A stretch of DNA of 64,000 nt from Taxillus chinensis (lineage: Eukaryota > Streptophyta > Magnoliopsida > Santalales > Loranthaceae). The notes below the pieces were generated by a model that was not told the DNA's origin, searched no databases, and saw nothing but the letters and a program-made list of their open reading frames with translations. Numbering within the stretch: position 1 is the first letter of the stretch; each line of letters opens with the position of its first letter. Positions 42,167 to 52,460 of the stretch are shown in pieces. The stretch covers positions 30,591,164-30,655,163 of the forward strand of contig CM042088.1 of the NCBI GenBank assembly GCA_023512835.1. Direction: 5' to 3'. Both the position numbers and the translations under genes were made by a program.

Positions 42167-43990
42167 AATACACCACACTTGAACCATTGCTTGTCCTCAA
42201 GCAAAAACATACAAGTATGCAAAAATAAAATAAACACGCAGTCAAACGGAAGAAAAATAAAATAACAATCAAGGAGAATCATGGTTTCCTAAGAATGCAA
42301 CTCTATCATGATGAAATGGGAATTTAAGCATCAAAATGAGTCATAGCTTAGTTCATTCATGTCCATATCCCTAAGTCCAACAACCATGCAATATCTCCAC
42401 TTAAATTTCAGATATGAGCAAGCAATCCATGATAAAATAGCACCTAGTTTCCCTTTAAGTTTTTACCAAGGATAGCAACCTCACTCAAATATAATAATTC
42501 TCAAGCCCAATACCTATCAATGAACAATGGATGGAAAACTCTATCTCTACACTCGCCATCAGCTATTGATTAAGTACTTGCCAAGCAATCATGAGAGTTC
42601 CCTATTGTGCTCATCAAAGAAAACACACTCTCTATTCTACTTTATTTGAACTCACACGCTAGACTAAACTCAATAAACTCACACTCTATTCTACTTTATT
42701 TGATAAAACAAAACCATGAGCTAAGGGTTGAGCTCAACACTCTCAAAATAAAACACAACTCAGCCAATGTGGCTTCACAAATAAATAATCACACATAAAC
42801 ATCAAGCCAGTGTGGCTTTTATTCTAAATTTTTCTCTTTTCTTTTTCTTTTTTTTAGTAATAACCTTACAAGGTTGCATTTTATGCTCTCCCTTGATGGA
42901 TTATTCACTCTCTTTTTTTTACTCACATAACACATAAATAAGACTGATTTTTCTAATGCATACCCCTTTTCAAAATGTGATGGGCTTTTTCCACAATGTG
43001 CATCACAGCCTTTTATATTTACAACACAACAAACAAAAATTAGGATACATAGGAAGTCAAAGTGACTTAAAGGTCTTGCATCCTAACTCCACACACCAAA
43101 CACTGAGCACTAATAAGTAATCACATGCTTACTTGACTCCTACCATTAAATAACTAATGTTGAATGCAAGAAGAGTAGCAAATCAAACTATTACCCAAAA
43201 ACCATGAATGTCACTCAAGGGCTAAAAAGAAGCTGTTCTCATTTTTCATTTCTTTTTCACTCAACTTTAAGGGTTACTTAGGTCTATCATAGCATTTCAT
43301 GCTCAGCTAATATTCAAAACTCAGCTCCAAAAACATGGTGATATCATTCAAAAGATAAAGACATGATCAAACTAAATTAGAGCACATTTTAACTACGTAA
43401 AAACCCTTATCACAACATGATACTAATGTGGCATGAAAAATTAAATTTTAAGCCAAAATTGCATACTTAATATCCATGTCTCCACATGCAAATCATTCAA
43501 GCAAACAACTCAAACAATCATGCAACTAAAAACAGTTTTTTTAAAAAAAATAAAACATGCAATCACAACATAAAAGACAAGCAAGTGGCTCAAGTCACTC
43601 CCATACACCACACTTAAAATATGCTATGTCCTCATGGCATAAAATAGGGAGTAGGAAAATACTTACCCCTGGTTTGGCAAGCTGTAATAGTAGATGACAT
43701 TGGCCACCATTCGTCGCACCTGAGCCACAAAGTCAACCGACGTCTCGCCGCGCACTTCCCAAGTTTCTCTCCCTTGCAGAATAGCCATCATGTAGTAGCA
43801 AGCAAAGATCCCACTGGAGTGATTTTGGTGTGGAAGCCTTTGAAGATGGCCTCTCTTTATTAGTTAAGAAAGAAGCAAAGTCTCTTGCATAATGGTTAGC
43901 TTGCAAACAATTTATTGAATAAAATAAATAAAAGAAAATAACATAAAATAAAACACAGCAATAAACATTAGGTTGCCTCCCAACTAGCGC
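42167..43990 (-). other. Non-coding interior of the LARD-like element
   Basis: AT-rich with no open frame of note. The minus strand next to the 3' LTR has a purine-rich aagtgtggtgtatt, a weak PPT. Around 43680-43850 the minus strand has a degenerate coding-like stretch (G-S-L-L-A-T-T, F-C-K-G-E-K-L-G) with stops. Confidence 0.6.
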
Positions 43991-43995
43991 TTTAT

Positions 43996-44466
43996 TTAAA
44001 GTCTATAGCTAGACTTTGTCATACTAAGCTCAACCAATGTATGAAAGCCTTTCATCCTGGCATTGTAAACCTCAGCAGTCTCATAGACCATAGCAATCGG
44101 ATGAATGAACCGCTGTGGGAGCCACTTGAACTCCTGATTCAATTGTTGATAGGGAGACACCTCCACAAACTTATGGTTCTCCTTCCTCTCATTCCATCGA
44201 GGTGGTAACACAAATTCAACATACTCCACAATTGGAGTAGTCCTGATGCACGCATGGTTACCTCCCTTGTCAAGCACTTCCTTCTCTTGTATAAGGGAAG
44301 ATGATTCCAAAGCAAACATAGTAGTGGTGGGCTCATGTAGCTTGTCTTCATAAAGAGTACCTTGGTTTGATGTGGCTTCAGATATGAGAATTATAGCATC
44401 ATCATCCAAGATTTGTTGCTGCATCCTTGGGTTGTCATTTATTGGTTTCTCATGTTCTTCTAACAC
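43996..44466 (-). CDS. Gag-like frame of the LARD-like element, distal part (156 aa)
   Basis: Open frame with an acidic first half and a basic, aromatic second half (F-V-L-P-P-R-W-N-E-R-K-E-N-H-K-F). Just upstream, 44467-44800 is coding-like in shifted frames (N-D-S-E-D-E-A-R-I). No catalytic motif. I do not recognise a family; by position it is the end of gag or an element-specific protein. Confidence 0.5.
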   Translation of the reverse strand: MLEEHEKPINDNPRMQQQILDDDAIILISEATSNQGTLYEDKLHEPTTTMFALESSSLIQEKEVLDKGGNHACIRTTPIVEYVEFVLPPRWNERKENHKFVEVSPYQQLNQEFKWLPQRFIHPIAMVYETAEVYNARMKGFHTLVELSMTKSSYRL

Positions 44467-44879
44467 CCCCGGAACAATTCAAGTCTTCCTCTTCTTCTTG
44501 GATGGAAAAATTGTCCTCGTAAGCTCCAACCATGGGAAGAGTTGAAGTGGATACATCACATGGGCTATTAAATTGTGGTGGAGGGACAACCTCATCATAA
44601 TGAACCATTGCCCTTGTATCCACTTCTTGGTCTATAGCATCATTAATGGTTTGACCAGCTAGAATGCGAGCTTCATCTTCGGAATCATTATTAGCGAGAA
44701 AACTCCCATTCTTGTTAGGCAGATGTCAAAGATTGATACATGGAAGTTGGAGTAATGGCTTTGCAATTCTCTTCGTCTCTATCTCTGTGTCACAGGCAAA
44801 GGAGTTAGATGAGACTCCATAATCTGCATTTTGAACCATACTCATCAATAATTGCTCCATATTTTTTATGGTAGTCTCT

Positions 44880-45427
44880 ATACTTCCTAGCCTTTCATTC
44901 AAATCCTCTCTTCTGGTTTCTTCATCTTCAACTTGGGGCTGCCACTCTTGTTGTTGATATGGACAATAATTGCCATAGAGTGGGGCTTTATAGAAAGCTT
45001 CATCTTGATATTGCCCAACCCATCAATTCTCGGAATATCCATTGAAGAAACCATTAAACTCCTCGGGTGGTGGCTCTTGTGGATAGTAGTCACCCTCAGG
45101 TTGGGTGTAAGTTGGCCATACTTCTCTACCATCTCCATTAATACTCCCACCATAACAAGGAGGCTCCTGGTATGAATAACTGCTTGTGGGAGGATCATAG
45201 ACAGTGCAATCCCAAGCATTATATGAAAATTGATCTGCTGCATGGCCTGGAACATAAACATGTTGGTCTGCCATCATTGAATTCTCCTCATCTCTCCCTT
45301 GGTTTTCCCACAAATATTTGTTGCCTTGGATCATCCTTTCCAAACATTCTTCCATGGTTAGCTCCTCCTCATCTCCAAACTTTCTGTCCATTGGAGTGCT
45401 GTTCAGGTTCTGGATTAAAGGACACAA
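44880..45427 (-). CDS. Gag-like frame of the LARD-like element, proximal part (134 aa plus extension)
   Basis: The frame 45427-45023 contains L-T-M-E-E-C-L-E-R-M-I and then a Tyr/Pro/Gln-rich part (S-Y-S-Y-Q-E-P-P-C-Y). It begins about 215 bp after the primer site. Tyr/Pro-rich text occurs near the end of some Athila gags, so this is gag-like, without a domain I can name. Confidence 0.5.
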
Positions 45428-45640
45428 GTTCCCCTCGTCGCATACACAACTAGCAATACCTCAAACACATGGTGTATGTTCCTGTAAAACAACAAGAACA
45501 CACCCAGCAGCTCCGAACAATGCAAAATAAACAAATAAAGAACACAAAATAACAGAAAGTAAAAGACAAAATAAACACCAAGATCAGAATTCAAACAATT
45601 TCACTCAATGTTGATTTTAAAAACTAGTTAACCGTTGAAT

Positions 45641-45657
45641 CCCCGGCAACGGTGCCA
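45641..45657 (-). other. Primer binding site, tRNA-Asp/Athila type
   Basis: The minus strand reads TGGCACCGTTGCCGGGG three bases after the 5' LTR. Athila elements use TGGCGCCGTTGCCGGGGA, so this differs at one base in the first seventeen. Confidence 0.88.
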
Positions 45658-45660
45658 ATT

Positions 45661-46344
45661 TGACAGACAAGATTTTTAGCCTCTCTCTCTCTCTAAAAAC
45701 GTGTAGGGGGGTTAGGCATGGCTAGCAGAGGGCGTGGAGCTCTTATTTATAGAGTTTGGATGGGCCTTGAGGTGTGTACCCTAGCCCATTTATCAAAACG
45801 GCGTAGTTTTGATAAGTGACACTCGAAACATTAAAATCTCTATCTTCCATCCACAATTTGGACTTGGGCCTTCAGGAACAAATGATCAGCATGGAAAAAC
45901 GATTGGATCGGTCCAAAAATATCTCTGCACGCCAATTTGCACGTGATATGGTGAATTCACGTGCACCTCCAAATCAGCTCAAACTTCTCCCCAAGCTTCC
46001 TTGCATCCTGTAGAGGCCTGAGAGGCAAAAATAGGCTTGCACGTGAAATGGGTGAATTCACGTGCAGCTCCAAATCAGCTCCAAATGCTCTGAAATTTCT
46101 GTGTAGGTAGAGGCCATAATTCTAAGCAACTTTTGTTCTTGCACGCCAATTGTTTGAGGTCATCTACATGTCAAAAGTGAGCTCCAAAATCTGCCAAAAC
46201 AGCTTAAAAGCGCATGTATTTGCAAATAGCATCTTCCTAGGGGTTAGAGCAAATATATATGATATATGAGGCAATAAGGCTCTAATCATGCTCTTAAACA
46301 TCCTAAATAAACACTAGAATAACGGCATAAAATGCACGTTATCA
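45661..46344 (-). repeat. 5' LTR of the LARD-like element
   Basis: 684 bp. On the minus strand it ends ATCTTGTCTGTCA and is followed at once by the primer site. Confidence 0.95.
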
Positions 46345-47419
46345 ACCGCGGGTGCTATCTCAAATATGTAACCCTGTACAGTCATACATCAAGGGTAATC
46401 CTGTACTTTCCCATACATCATCATGCATACAATGAGTCAAACAGTCATACAGACATCACATCATACAGTATGCAAATACAACTGTCCACGGACCCATGTT
46501 CGGGATATCACATAAAACAATACAGAATATAATACTGTATCATACATCAGAGTAGTGGGCACGTCCTCCTGGAAGAAAGTCCTCCATTAGTCTCGGGTCA
46601 CACCTGAAAAAGGTAAACAATAAGTAGGGGTGAGCGACAAGCTCAGTAGGTGACCCCAACACTCCACATCATGCAGACATACAAGTCTATACTACATGCT
46701 CTGTGTACTCGTGCACTGTATAGTGTGCACAATCATCAGGACTCAGCCTGCAAATAAACATCAGGACCTAGCCTGCCCACACAGGACAGCTTATCCACGA
46801 TCCTCAACAGGATCCCAGCTCAGGGCACTCAGCCCTACCACAGCGCTATATGCTCGGACACAGTCGCCACACCGGCCTGCCATCGGCACATATGCCTGCC
46901 ACGGCACAGCGCAATATGCCCGGCCACAGTCGCCACACAGGCCTGCCATCGGCGTATATGCCTGCCCCGTCAACCACATAGCACCATCTGTGTATCACGG
47001 TGAGAACCCAAACAAGTCACGGAGTCCATGCCCCAATACCTCACACCAACATACTAACATTAGTATGGCATGTCATTCTCAACATTTCCTTTGGAACTGT
47101 AGCCAGTCTTCACAAGTAAATCCTCAATTCTTGATTTATGAAGGAAGTACCCATAGCAGCTATTTTCTTGAAATCAAAAGTCCCAGCATTGAGTTCCCAT
47201 ATCATAAATAAGATAATCTGATTTTTGGGGATTTTTCTGAGATGTCTAACCTCACTTTCCAAAAATTCACCACTACGAACTTTTGGAGTTTTCCGAGATT
47301 TTACACTAAATCCCAATTTTCACATTTTGAAAGAGTGAGAATTAATTTTTCTAGTATTTTTCTTTGAATCCAAATGGGGGGTATTTCGTTATTTACATTG
47401 TAACTTAAGTATATTATTT

Positions 47420-47645
47420 GCGGAACGCTGTTGCGGAACACTGCTGCGGAAACACTGGTGCGGAGCGAAGCTACGGATCACTGCTGCTGATCCGGACTAC
47501 TGATCCGGACTAACTACTCCGGACTACTGATCCGGGCTAACTGCTCCGGACTACTGATCCGGACTAACTGCTCCGGACTAACTGCTCCGGAATACTGATC
47601 CGGACTAACTGCTCCGGACTACTGCTCCGGACTAACGAAGCGGCT
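47420..47645. repeat. TCCGGACTA minisatellite in the second solo LTR
   Basis: Units ctgctccggacta and ctgatccggacta alternate about ten times, preceded by looser gcggaacactg units. tccgga is a short palindrome. Confidence 0.92.
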
Positions 47646-48459
47646 GACTCCACAGCTGCTGGCTATGAAGCTGCTGACTACGAACTTCGACCCTGCAGTT
47701 CGCCTAGGGTACTGTTCATCATCGTTTTTGGCCTAATTTCGTCTGGAATCAACCCAGCAACCCCCAGGCACTCACAAACACGTGTTTTACTAAACAGAGT
47801 ACAAAATTACGTACCCAAACTGCTATAAATCAGTTCTTAACTACAGATTTTATGCTAAATCATCATATCTAACCCCAAAATTGGGTTTTTTCCCCAAAAC
47901 CTAGGGTTCATACTCAAATTCATAAATCATGATAAATTCACGCATATTTCAAGGCAGAATCGAGATAAGAGGTTCAAGGATACCTACCTGGACAGATTAT
48001 TTGTGATCTACGAACTCCAATCGCCCCAAATCACCAAGGAAAGCTCTTCACCTTCTCTCTCTCTTGCTCAAACACGCACGCACCAAGCAAAAATAAAGGG
48101 ATAATACAGTTTCTTAATTATTTATACACTGCCAATAATTGGCCTCCTAGCAATAATTGACCCGAACGCAATAATTGACCTCCCGAGGTCACGAACTCCA
48201 AATTGAGCCCAATTACTGTCAAAATGCTCGAAATGATGAGCACAACACTATTTAGATATTATCACACTCAAATGACTGCTCAAACGCAAAGTCAACCAAT
48301 AAACCCTGAAAAGTCAACAATCAGGTCAAATGGGACCCCGACTCGGAATCAGGCCCAAGTACAGTCAAAATGCTCACATCGATGACTACACTACCATCCA
48401 GATAGTTACATTCCCATAGAATGCCTATCTCTCAAACTACCCAAATACGAGTCTTTACA

Positions 48460-48480
48460 GTGTGTGTGTGTGTGTGTGTG
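48460..48480 (+). repeat. (GT)n microsatellite, right part
   Basis: Continuation of the tract at 41323-41371 after the nested insertion. Confidence 0.9.
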
Positions 48481-48629
48481 TTTCGTGTTGTAAAATATAA
48501 AATAGAGATGATATGGGAATATATTGAGGTGCATTGTGTATTGGGGTACATGCGTGAGAATTGTTGTTCTTTAATAGATGTGTTCCATGAGATGCTTGTG
48601 TATTTTCTATTTTACCTGAATGTGTGAAA

Positions 48630-48835
48630 TTGAGGTCCCATTGAGGGGACAGTCCATGGGATGGACATGAGGTATTAAAGTTCTATTGAGGGAACTGTCC
48701 ATGGGATGAATATGAGTTATTGTGGTTCCATTGAGGAAATAGTCCATGGGATGGACATGAGTTATTGAGGTCCCATTGAGAGGATGGTCCAAGAGTGGAC
48801 ACAAGTTTTGAGGTTCCATTGGGGGAACCACATGT
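48630..48835 (+). repeat. Minisatellite of about 52-58 bp in the outer solo LTR
   Basis: Four to five units of g-a-g-g-t-(c/t)-c-c-a-t-t-g-a-g-g, a gtccatgggatgga core and catgagttatt. A minus-strand frame across it has repeating H-P-M-D and L-N-G-T words and is a repeat artefact. Confidence 0.88.
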
Positions 48836-49323
48836 GTTTTTATTATTATTTTAATTACACTACATGGCACTTATTCGCACTGTGCATATTATGGAGGAGA
48901 TGTTGGGTTGGTCCAGAGAGGCATAACTCCTACTGAGCTATAGTTTGCTCACCAACCTTTAATGTATTTTTCTGAAGGACCTAGCAAGCGTTAGGAGATT
49001 TCACTGCTATGGAAGCATGTGTGTTTGATTTGTTATTTTATTTGAGACATTATAGTTGATGAGACTGAGACTCATGTAGTTACTTGAGATTGGTGTATTT
49101 AATTGAGATACTGTGTTTTGTGGCTGGTGACCTTGTTTATTATATGATACAGTATTGTTACATGGAGTGGTTTATGTATGAGATTGTAACAGGTTTTGGG
49201 CAGCACCCTTGTGGGAGCCCTATTAGGTGACCATTCACCAACCCCTTATCTTCCTAGGTGCGAGACATGGGGCATCACTAACCAGTTTTTCGGTGTTGGA
49301 AAATCCTGGGCATGACACATCTT

Positions 49324-50400
49324 CTTCGGTGCCAAATTTCTTGTTTTCCCTTTTATGTTAGTACTAGTCTTGGTGTGTGTCTACTAGTGTTAATATCATT
49401 AGATTTAGATATCATAGTTATTAAACCATCTTTTTTGCGCATCCCTTTCCAAGTTACATAACTCCTCTATACTCTTGAAAACTTATATATAATATAATCA
49501 AAAAATAATTAATGACACTAAAGCATAATATAAAATCAACCATTACAAAAAAATTATTTTTAGTAATTTACCTCATAAGTAGTAAACTCAATGATATAAT
49601 CTACAACTTGTTTAAACTCAGCCTCCTCACTGATCTTACTCCATTTAGTTGAAGTATATTGAAATAAATTCACACAAGTTGAAAATAAACACTTTAGTTA
49701 ATATGTGCAAGAGAGAAAATGAGTATTTTTTTAATGAATCGAGGGCATGAAAAGCCTTAAAAGCAACTATTCGTGCTTGTTTTTTTTTTTTTTTTGCAGA
49801 CTTAGAATTAAGGATCATAGCTTTGAGGGTCTCGGCTAGAACCTACATTGGATCATCTAAGGGAGATGAAGATTGTGCGGCCTCGAGATCCACCGCTAAA
49901 GCTTCATCACCCAAGGCCGGTAAAGAAACTGCTTCATCCACAGGCAAATGAGTCTTCGAAGAACTAGAAACCTCTGAAAGAGGCATGACATTGACAACAC
50001 CATCGCAGAGGAGGGAAATAGATCAACATTGGATGACAAAATGAACCAAGTTGTTGCTTCAATGTGCAACTCTCAGGAGACCTCATAGCCTAAAGAGGGA
50101 GATCCCATAAAAATATAAACATCCACCTCCCAAGACAAAGTATAGGGCAATACCGAGGAGGAAAAATCACCATGGCTGAATCTTGAAGGAGAGGCAATTT
50201 AATGACTAACTTCGGCAGTGCAACCAAGTCTATCACAACCAATCACGTTGGGCAGGAAGGAATGTGAGAAAATGAGTAATAATACATAATGAAAAATTAA
50301 GGTATATGATATTCCCAAGATTCTAACAAGGTTCTTATAGTTTACCTAAATGTATACAGAGAGGGGAGCGAATATGTATACATAAAATTAATTCTTTTAG
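49324..50400. other. Unassigned AT-rich DNA
   Basis: A T16-18 run (about 49779-49796) and a short coding-like minus stretch near 49600-50000 are visible, but frames are broken and I recognise no family. Probably old transposon sequence. Confidence 0.4.
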
Positions 50401-51625
50401 TTTTACAACTCTTTAATAAAGAGCAAGTTGCATACGTGAGAGATTATCTCAAATGTGGTTGTCACTTGGGTGGTATCAGTCTTGTGTGCAGAATCACGTT
50501 CGCAGCAAGTATATAAAAAGATAAAAGACAAAGACACACGATGTACATGGTTTAATTGATATGATCTACTACATGGTAATGAGGATGTACTTACACTGAG
50601 TCTAATCCACTATATCTTTTCAATACAATAAGGTCTTACCCTTGTTACAACAAAATTAACTCTCTTCGCTTTTAAATGCAATTACAAAAATAGTATTACT
50701 TTAGAATTCACTCACTATAATGAACTGTCTAGTGTAATCTGCTTTTACATACACAACTATTTGCACTTCTTGACCTTCAACCACTCCTTTAATAACTCAC
50801 TATTTGTTCGTTGAATGCAAATGAATGAGGCTTGATGAACTCACTACAAATTTGGCTCTTGAACATTTTCTCTCTTGAAGAATCGAATTCGTCTTCGTTT
50901 CTCTCCTTTTGTATCGCCTTTTGATACTCTGCGTATATTGTTGATGATACTTCTGACACCCTTCACAAGTGAGGTATTTTTCTACCTTTGATACGACGGC
51001 CTTTGTGCAAATTCATAAGCTACGATTAGTGATATTCCATCTCGTATCTCCATCGTTGAATCATATCCTTCTAGCCTCGGATAGCTCTCACGTGTTCATT
51101 CTGACACTTAAATACTCCAGATATATCGTTAGAACAACTTACAAAGATGGCATCCTTCTCAGTGTTTTGATCTTCGATTAGCCATCGCCTCAAAGATAAC
51201 TATTTCGTAGCCTCAAAGATATACTTCATGGATGTGCTATGATCTTCGAGTCAGAACCTTTGGATCTTTGAGTTAGTGTCTCCACATTAGAATCAGCAAC
51301 TACCTGTCTTCAAGTTTAGAGCCAGCGACACTCTGATCTTCAGGTCTGCAAGGCTTCGAGTCTTCGAGTCTCCAGTTTAGAACCAGCGACCAATGGAGAT
51401 CAGTCCTTAATTGACTTGTGTCATCGGATCTTCGAGTCTTTGATTTTTCAAGCTTCGACCCTTTGAGACTGACACTCTTTACCCATTTGAGTACTAAAAT
51501 AGCAAGGCTTCAGGTCTACGAATCTTTGTGTCTTTGACTCTGCAGATCTTTGAGTTTTCAGAATACTTAGGCAAATACTAATAAATACAATATATAATTA
51601 GACTCCCTCTGCAAGCTCACTCTAA
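50400..51625 (-). mobile_element. Copia-LTR-like DNA related to 4870-5413
   Basis: Shares the actccctctgcaagctcactct block with 5302-5323 (actccctcttggagctcactct) and the same run of cttcgag/ctttgag motifs upstream. It probably comes from the same LTR family. The hAT element begins soon after 51620. Exact ends are not visible. Confidence 0.5.
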
Positions 51626-52208
51626 GAGATTAAGAGTGTTAAACGGGCGGGTCGGGCTAGGCTTGGGCCTAAATAGGCTCAACCCATTTAGGCTTGCTTT
51701 TAAATGGGCCAAGATTTTCAGGCCCGGCCTAGCCCGCATGTGGGGCGGGCTAGCCCACGAGCTAGACATTTTTTTTGGTTTTTCTGAAACAAATAATAAA
51801 AAAATCTAACAATTTTCTTTGAAAAATGCCTCAAGTATGGGTAAAAATAACATTCAATATTCAGCATTTAAAATCAATCACCAAAGTCTTAATGTAATAA
51901 AAAAATTAAAGAAGTTTTAAACAAGTAATTAACTTAAACAAACTTCAAAAACCAAAGTAAAATTATACATAACATAAATAACAATTGAAGTCTTCAAACA
52001 ATAAATAAAAAATCATTCCATGTTCCAAACTTCATTGTTTGAACCTTCCATTGAAGGTAAATTAACTTTTTCAATGTCATCATCTTCACATACTCCCAAA
52101 CCTACAAAATAATAAAATCATGAATATGTTAAACAAACTTTAGATAAGCTATTTAATTTATTCAGAATTATATGACAAAAATCTAAAATAATTACTGGTA
52201 GATGCAAA

Positions 52209-52460
52209 TCCATGGAGCCAATTTCATGTGCAAATCAAAGCTTGAACATTTTTAGGAAGATGACTTTTATACTTGTTTAACACATGTCCTCCAATGCTAA
52301 ATGCTGATTCAGAAGCCACAGTAGTTATAAGCACAATCAATAAATCACAAGCCATATTAGCCAAATTGGGAAATCTAACACTATGGTCCTTCCACCATTT
52401 CAAGATATCTAAATATTTATTGGTAATCAAATCAAGTTTTGGCATATTTAAATATATATC
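52209..52460 (-). pseudogene. hAT transposase C-terminal dimerisation domain
   Basis: The minus frame reads L-D-I-L-K-W-W-K-D-H, F-P-N-L-A-N-M-A-C-D-L-L, then T-V-A-S-E-S-A-F-S-I-G-G and Y-K-S-H-L-P, the conserved hAT C-terminus. The frame continues into the solo LTR from 52461, so its first residues there are not transposase. Confidence 0.9.

Larger units (their letters stand above)
41482..46344 (-). mobile_element. Non-autonomous LTR element (LARD-like) with Athila-type primer site
   Basis: LTRs 41482-42166 (3') and 45661-46344 (5') run TGATAACG...CTGTCA on the minus strand, with TSD ACCGC at 41477-41481 and 46345-46349. They differ at only about six sites. The 3.5 kb interior has an Athila-like PBS and gag-like frames but no protease, RT or integrase, so it would depend on an Athila-type helper. 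Confidence 0.92.
41372..48459 (-). mobile_element. Second chromovirus-like solo LTR (minus, about 2.2 kb), inserted in the GT tract
   Basis: On the minus strand it starts TGTAAAGACTCG (48459) and ends GGGGGCGTGACA (41372), typical Tekay-like LTR ends. GTGTG flanks both sides, though inside a GT repeat this TSD is weak evidence by itself. The outer GT tract resumes right after it. It is interrupted by the 4.86 kb element at 41482-46344. Confidence 0.8.
40787..49318 (+). mobile_element. Gypsy chromovirus-like solo LTR (about 1.44 kb), host of two nested insertions
   Basis: GTGAGGACCTG at 40787 and GGCATGACAC at 49318 are flanked by ATCTT on both sides (40782-40786, 49319-49323). Without the insertion at 41372-48464 the remainder is about 1.44 kb, with GA and GT tracts, a minisatellite and a final part (attaggtgaccattcacc) like chromovirus LTRs. 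The ends as defined by the TSD are GTG...CAC, not TG...CA. A one-base shift gives TG...CA but loses the TSD. Confidence 0.65.

Noticed and set aside
48607..48870. Minus-strand frame with repeating H-P-M-D words
   Set aside because: It follows the 52-58 bp minisatellite exactly and has no other support.
50471..50482. Primer-site-like tggtatcagtct
   Set aside because: Only the first nine bases fit the tRNA-Met primer site and no LTR end precedes it at the right distance.
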